The notes under the pieces are model-generated. The model saw only the letters and a list, made by a program, of their open reading frames with translations. It did no database searches and was not told the origin of the DNA. The translations under genes were made by a program, and so were the position numbers. Source: Microbacterium sp. ACRRU (GTDB taxonomy: Bacteria; Actinomycetota; Actinomycetes; Actinomycetales; Microbacteriaceae). Taken from it: DNA of 64,000 nucleotides. Shown one piece after another: positions 59,371 through 64,000 of this stretch (position 1 is the first letter of the stretch; each line of letters starts with the position of its first letter). The stretch spans positions 33,213 through 97,212 of the forward strand of contig NZ_JAKRNI010000007.1 in NCBI RefSeq assembly GCF_022346945.1. Direction: 5' to 3'.

Positions 59371-60167
59371 CGGCTTCCGGTCAGTCGGGTCACGGTGCTC
59401 TCCCATTCTGAGGGGTCCGTGCCGTGAGCGTCCGAGAACCACGCCACATACTCCTGGTTGCCGTGTGTTCCCACGATGGGCGAGGCGATGATTCCGTTCG
59501 TGCGAAGGCCCACGTCCCATGCCGCCCAGAGCACCCCGTGCACGGCGTCTGCGCGCAGGGCGGGGTCGGTCACGAGGCCGCCTTTGACCGCCGTCCGCCC
59601 GACCTCGAACTGCGGCTTGATGAGCAGCAGGATCTCGGCCGCGGGCGCGGCGGTGGCGGCGATCGCCGGAAGCACGTGAGGGAGGGAGATGAACGAAAGG
59701 TCGCCGGTGACGATGCTCGGCCGCTGTGTCACGCCGGTCGCGGCGGACAGGGTGGCGGCGGTCATGAACCGAACGTTATACCCCTCGACGGACACGACTC
59801 CGGTGTCGGCCGCAAGGGCCGGGGATAACTGCCCGCGGCCCACGTCGACCGCCATCACGGGGCTCGCGCCGCGTTCTCGCAGCACTTGGGTGAAGCCCCC
59901 CGTGGACGCGCCCAGGTCGAGAGCGACCCGGCCTGCGGGGTCGACGCCGAAGGCTTCGAGCGCGGCGAGCAGCTTGTGGGCGCCGCGGCTGACGTAGTGA
60001 TCGGCCCCCGCGACCTCGATCCGCGCGTCGTCGTCGACGCGCATCGACGGCTTGACCACGCCGCGTCCGTCGACGCTCACGAGGCCATCGGTGATCAACT
60101 GCGCGGCATGCGTGCGGGATCGCGCCAGTCCCCGTCCGGCGAGCTCGGCGTCGAGACGCCCGCTCAT
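59367..60167 (-). CDS. tlyA: TlyA family rRNA 2'-O-methyltransferase
   Basis: Methylates a cytidine ribose in 16S and, in the long form, 23S rRNA. The 266 residues hold an N-terminal S4 domain (RLDAELAGRGLARSRTHAAQLITDGLVSVDG) and an FtsJ-type methyltransferase domain with SAM motif ALDLGASTGGFTQVL and catalytic Lys in SRGAHKL and IKPQFEVG. In mycobacteria, loss of TlyA gives capreomycin resistance. Start overlaps the stop of a 53-residue gene. Confidence 0.91.
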   Translation of the reverse strand: MSGRLDAELAGRGLARSRTHAAQLITDGLVSVDGRGVVKPSMRVDDDARIEVAGADHYVSRGAHKLLAALEAFGVDPAGRVALDLGASTGGFTQVLRERGASPVMAVDVGRGQLSPALAADTGVVSVEGYNVRFMTAATLSAATGVTQRPSIVTGDLSFISLPHVLPAIAATAAPAAEILLLIKPQFEVGRTAVKGGLVTDPALRADAVHGVLWAAWDVGLRTNGIIASPIVGTHGNQEYVAWFSDAHGTDPSEWESTVTRLTGSR

Positions 60168-60325
60168 TCGTCGGTCGGCGTCGCCGCGCCCGATTCCAGG
60201 CGACGCGCGAGCTCGTCGTGCACCGCCGCATACGCCTCCGCACGCGTCTCGAGGGGTTGCTCCTCGATGATGCGCAGGCGGCCGATCAGCTCGGCGTCGG
60301 CAGCGGTCTCGCGGTCGTCCGACAT
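60164..60325 (-). CDS. small conserved hypothetical protein
   Basis: Fifty-three residues, acidic and helical (ELIGRLRIIEEQPLETRAEAYAAVHDELARRLE). Its ATGA overlap with tlyA and its position 19 nt after the HAD gene argue that it is translated. Short proteins of this kind sit between the HAD and tlyA genes in many Actinobacteria, from memory of gene orders. A start three codons upstream (60334) is also possible. No function can be given. Confidence 0.68.
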   Translation of the reverse strand: MSDDRETAADAELIGRLRIIEEQPLETRAEAYAAVHDELARRLESGAATPTDE

Positions 60326-60344
60326 GGATGCCATGCTATCGACG

Positions 60345-61382
60345 TCAGCGCGCTCGGAAGGGGTCCGCGTACAGCTGCTCGGGAACGCGGAACCCGAAGA
60401 TGGCTCGACCCGAGTTCCAGATGGCGGCGGCTCCCGCACGCAGCAGGTCGATCTGCCGGTCGCCCGCCGACACGATGCGCAGATCGACACCGTCGATCTC
60501 GACGATCGCGTCGCCGACGCGCGTTCGTTCCCCCTTGACGACCGTGGCCGGGTAGGGCTCGAACAGTTCGCGCAGATCGGCGACGATGAAATCCGGACGC
60601 TGGTTCGGCGGCGCCGCGAGCACTTGCTTCGGCCTGTCGATACCGGTGAGCACGAGGACCGAGGGCATACCCGCGGTCCGCGCCCCCTGGATGTCGGTGT
60701 CGAGGCGATCCCCGATGAACAAGGGCGCCTTCGCGCCCGTGCGGGCCACGGCCACGTCGAAGATCGGTCGCTCGGGCTTACCCGCGACCGTCGCCAAGCG
60801 ACCGACGGCGGTGTGAACCGCAGAGACGAGGGTGCCGTTTCCCGGGGCGATGCCACGCGCCTGAGGAATGGTCCAGTCGGTGTTCGTCGCCACCCACGGG
60901 ATCCCACCGTCCTCGGGGGGAGTCGCCAGAGCGTACGCGGCTTCCGCGAGCTGTTTCCAGCCGACCTCCGGGGCGAAGCCTTGAACGACGGCGGCGGGAG
61001 AGTCCTCCGCACTGCGGGTGACGACGAAACCGGCCTTCTCCACCTCGACAACCAGTCCTTCTCCCCCGACGACCAGCAGGGTCGAGCCGGCCGGCACGAG
61101 ATCGCGGAGCAGACGCATCGCGGCCTGCGGGCTCGTGACCACATCGTCGGGCGCGACGCGCAACCCCAGGGAGGTCAGGTGCTCGGCGACGGAGGCATCT
61201 GTTCGCGAAGCGTTGTTCGTTATGTACCCGAGACGTCGGCCTTCGTCTGCGGCCCGGTTGAGGCTGTCGACAGCGTGGGGCAGGGCTCCCGGGCCGGCGT
61301 AGACGACGCCGTCAAGATCTGTGAGGACGACGTCGATGCCCTCCAACGGCGTGGATGCCGGTTTGCTCCGCCCGAAGATCAT
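60345..61382 (-). CDS. HAD-IIA family hydrolase
   Basis: Phosphatase of the haloacid dehalogenase superfamily, subfamily IIA (NagD/phosphoglycolate phosphatase-like), 345 residues. Nucleophile Asp and acid are in VVLTDLDGVVYAG; motif II is YITNNASRT; the late Lys/Asp motifs are in AGKPERPIFD and FIGDRLDTDIQGA. A final 60-residue extension is specific to the actinobacterial members. Candidate substrates are sugar phosphates, nucleotides or glycerol phosphate. Its ATG overlaps the upstream gene stop. Confidence 0.87.
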   Translation of the reverse strand: MIFGRSKPASTPLEGIDVVLTDLDGVVYAGPGALPHAVDSLNRAADEGRRLGYITNNASRTDASVAEHLTSLGLRVAPDDVVTSPQAAMRLLRDLVPAGSTLLVVGGEGLVVEVEKAGFVVTRSAEDSPAAVVQGFAPEVGWKQLAEAAYALATPPEDGGIPWVATNTDWTIPQARGIAPGNGTLVSAVHTAVGRLATVAGKPERPIFDVAVARTGAKAPLFIGDRLDTDIQGARTAGMPSVLVLTGIDRPKQVLAAPPNQRPDFIVADLRELFEPYPATVVKGERTRVGDAIVEIDGVDLRIVSAGDRQIDLLRAGAAAIWNSGRAIFGFRVPEQLYADPFRAR

Positions 61383-62935
61383 GACTGGTCTTCCTCTGCT
61401 TCTTCCGCGTCCTCCGAGGTTTCCACAGGGATGACCCCGGATGCCACATCCACAGCGCCGTCGTCGTCGATCACGTCGATCTCCTCGACGACGATGACCT
61501 CGCGGTCGGCGACCCCGGCGGCCGCGTCGAGGGCATCGGCCGCGATCTCCGCGCGGCGGAACCATTCCGCCGCCTCGTCCTCGCGTTCGAGCTCTTCGAG
61601 CACGGCGGCGCGGGCCGAGAACAGCGCAGGGCTCCACTCGAAGGCGCGGTTCGGATCCGCTTCCGGGATCTCGAGTTCCTGCAGGGCACGCTCGGGCTGC
61701 CCCAGGTCGAGGCGCGCGCCCGACATCGCAATGGCCAGCTGGGCGCGCACGGCAGCGGGGAGAGTCGCCCGGTCCACGGAGCGCCCCTCCTCGAGCGCGC
61801 GATCGGGCCGGCCGACGCCGCGTTCGCTATCGACGATCAGGGGAAGCTGCTCATCGGAACCCGAGATACGTCGGTGCGTCCGCAGCTCGCGGAGAGCGAG
61901 GGCGAAATCGCCGATCGCGTAGGCGGTGATCGCGACCGTCTCACGGACGATCGCGACACGGCCGGCGCTCCGGGATGCCGCCAGGGCGTGCTCGTGTGCG
62001 AGAGCGGGGTCTTCGTCGATCAAACGCGAGGCCATCACCAGATGACGCGCGACGTTCTCGGCGTTGTCCTTGCTGAGCGTCTTGAGTTCGTTTCGCGCCG
62101 CGCCGGGCAGGTCGCGAGCCGTGACCTCGTCGGGGATCTGCGGTCCGCGCTCGCGCTGATCCTGCGGCGGTCGTGTCGCGCGGCTGTCTTCACGGTCAAA
62201 TCGCCGTGGAGCGCCGGCACCCGGTCGGCGGTCGCCGGAAGGCCGGCGGTCGCCGGAAGGCCGGCGGTCGCCGGTCCCACGACGCTCGCCACCAGCCGAA
62301 CGATCACCCGAAGAACGGCGGTCACCGAATGCGGGCCGGTCACCGGAGGAACGACGATCCCCCGAGGATCCGCGATTGCCGAAGGCGGGACGATCGCCGG
62401 AGGAACGACGGTCTCCTGAAGGACGACGGTCACCGAACGCGGGACGATCCCCCGACGGACGACGATCTCCTGAAGGACGACGGTCACCGAACGCGGGACG
62501 ATCCCCCGAGGGACGACGGCCACCGGTGCGCCCCCGGTCAGACCCATCGGCCCCGCGCGGGCGGAAGGGGCGGGTGTCGTCGCGACGGGGGCGTGCAGGC
62601 GTGTCGCCGTCGCGACGCGCGGGACGCGACTCGGTATCGCGTCGGGGCCGCGCGTCGGCACCCCGATCCGAGCGGTACGGTCGCGGCTCGCGCTGCCCTC
62701 GCGCGGCGTCATCGGCGCCGCGAGAGCGATCGCCGTCGCGCCGCGGACGCTCGTCGCCGTCCCGGCGCGGCCGAGCAGCCGCATCATCTCTGCGGCGGAA
62801 GGGGCGCGAAGAGGCGTCACGGACGGGTCGGTCGCGACCCCCGGCGGCACCGCCGCCTGCTGAGGAACGACCGCGGGGACGATCGTCGGAACGACCTCCG
62901 TTGCCGTTTCGTTCGTTCGCGTCGTCGTTCGACAT
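61379..62935 (-). CDS. Arg-rich disordered protein with TPR-like C-terminal domain
   Basis: Protein of 518 residues with two unlike halves. Residues 1-260 are low complexity (Arg, Asp, Gly, Ser, Pro) and include four tandem 18-residue repeats. Residues 270-470 form helical TPR-like repeats starting LPGAARNELKTLSKDNAENVARHL; an acidic tail closes the protein. The C-terminal part is conserved in Actinobacteria upstream of the HAD and tlyA genes and is often labelled primosomal or TPR protein. RG/RD-rich disorder next to rRNA-modifying genes suggests RNA or ribosome contact (inference). GGAGAAGGA precedes the ATG. Confidence 0.78.
   Translation of the reverse strand: MSNDDANERNGNGGRSDDRPRGRSSAGGGAAGGRDRPVRDASSRPFRRRDDAAARPRRDGDERPRRDGDRSRGADDAARGQREPRPYRSDRGADARPRRDTESRPARRDGDTPARPRRDDTRPFRPRGADGSDRGRTGGRRPSGDRPAFGDRRPSGDRRPSGDRPAFGDRRPSGDRRSSGDRPAFGNRGSSGDRRSSGDRPAFGDRRSSGDRSAGGERRGTGDRRPSGDRRPSGDRRPGAGAPRRFDREDSRATRPPQDQRERGPQIPDEVTARDLPGAARNELKTLSKDNAENVARHLVMASRLIDEDPALAHEHALAASRSAGRVAIVRETVAITAYAIGDFALALRELRTHRRISGSDEQLPLIVDSERGVGRPDRALEEGRSVDRATLPAAVRAQLAIAMSGARLDLGQPERALQELEIPEADPNRAFEWSPALFSARAAVLEELEREDEAAEWFRRAEIAADALDAAAGVADREVIVVEEIDVIDDDGAVDVASGVIPVETSEDAEEAEEDQS
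62294..62509 (-). repeat. four tandem 54-bp coding repeats
   Basis: Residues 143-214 of the Arg-rich protein are four 18-residue units of the form SGDRPAFGDRRPSGDRRP with one to four changes each. The DNA repeats closely as well, so unit number may vary between strains. Confidence 0.78.
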
Positions 62936-62969
62936 GGCGATCCTTCTCCCGGAAATGTGTCCGTATATG

Positions 62970-63003
62970 CGAAATGGCCACCCAGCGTTGGGTGGCCATT
63001 TCG
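62970..63003 (-). terminator. terminator of the rRNA operon
   Basis: Perfect 15-bp inverted repeat CGAAATGGCCACCCA (62970-62984) and its complement (62989-63003) with loop GCGT, 10 nt beyond the 5S gene. Read from 5S it separates rRNA transcription from the co-directional Arg-rich protein gene that starts 35 nt further on. Confidence 0.82.
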
Positions 63004-63012
63004 TGTGAAGAA

Positions 63013-63130
63013 GTCCGGCGGTGTCCTACTCTCCCACAGGGTCCCCCCTGCAGTACCATCGGCGCTGAGAGGCTTAGCTTCCGGGTTCGGAATGTAACCG
63101 GGCGTTTCCCTCTCGCTATGGCCGCCGAAA
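63013..63130 (-). rRNA. rrf: 5S ribosomal RNA
   Basis: On the minus strand the sequence begins TTTCGGCGGCCATAGCG, contains the conserved CCGAACCCGGAAGCTAAG loop and ends AGTAGGACACCGCCGGA. Helix I pairs TTCGGCGG with CCGCCGGA. Length about 118 nt; ends may be off by 1-2 nt. The spacer to 23S is about 100 nt and holds no tRNA. Confidence 0.92.
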
Positions 63131-63234
63131 CACTATTGATGTTTCAAAAACCAACAACGATTATGTCATTGTTGTGTTCCCGACCGTACATCGAGAACCA
63201 CTCAGTGGACGCAAGCACCAAAAACGGTGTGTTA

Positions 63235-64000
<766 letters not shown>

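Overview
The window is a high-G+C (around 70%) actinobacterial chromosome segment. Gene order (der-cmk-tyrA-rluB-scpB-scpA-parA-xerD-pyrG-recN-nadK-tlyA), codon bias and the very frequent heptamer GGATGCC/GGCATCC point to Microbacteriaceae, most likely Microbacterium. That is inference; no database search was possible. I see no prophage, insertion sequence or CRISPR array. The first 80 bases hold no gene I can support.

Region by region: 0.1-3.4 kb carries a small prepilin peptidase, a DUF1905 protein, an alpha/beta hydrolase and a secreted GH5 glycosidase whose ATG overlaps the stop of a PucR regulator. From 5.2 to 13.8 kb lies a diamine/omega-amino-acid catabolic cluster: CoA-acylating semialdehyde dehydrogenase, two class III aminotransferases, an aminoaldehyde-type dehydrogenase, an Lrp/AsnC regulator and an APC permease. 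These can form a complete route from an imported amine to acyl-CoA. From 14.2 to 19.7 kb is a three-gene MukBEF/Wadjet-like operon (jetA-jetB-jetC) with no jetD nuclease gene beside it. It is preceded by a 360-bp gap with a regularly spaced array of inverted 14-mers.

19.7-31.9 kb is ordinary accessory content: a TetR/SDR divergent pair, a frameshifted Na+/H+ antiporter, a two-component system beside an ABC exporter, an AroE-like dehydrogenase, a DUF222/HNH protein, an AraC/DUF2000 pair and a CPBP protease. From 37.1 down to 32.1 kb runs a response regulator, a histidine kinase (frameshifted near its 3' end), a DUF2993 protein and an MMPL transporter. Next come DUF305 and DUF6153 proteins, a thioesterase, an ArsR/VOC pair with a clear palindromic operator, an MscS channel, a Met/Cys-rich copper-storage-like protein, a SpoIIE-type phosphatase and tRNA-Pro(GGG).

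43.7-46.4 kb holds a GNAT protein, an S4 protein, a Nudix protein with a C-terminal nuclease-like domain, and a DUF805 protein. From 46.6 to 62.9 kb every gene is on the minus strand and most overlap by a few bases: the conserved housekeeping block for ribosome assembly (der, rluB, tlyA), nucleotides and NADP (cmk, pyrG, nadK), tyrosine synthesis (tyrA) and chromosome segregation or repair (scpAB, parA, xerD, recN). The window ends in the 3' part of an rRNA operon, with 5S and partial 23S on the minus strand, insulated from the housekeeping block by a perfect 15-bp hairpin.
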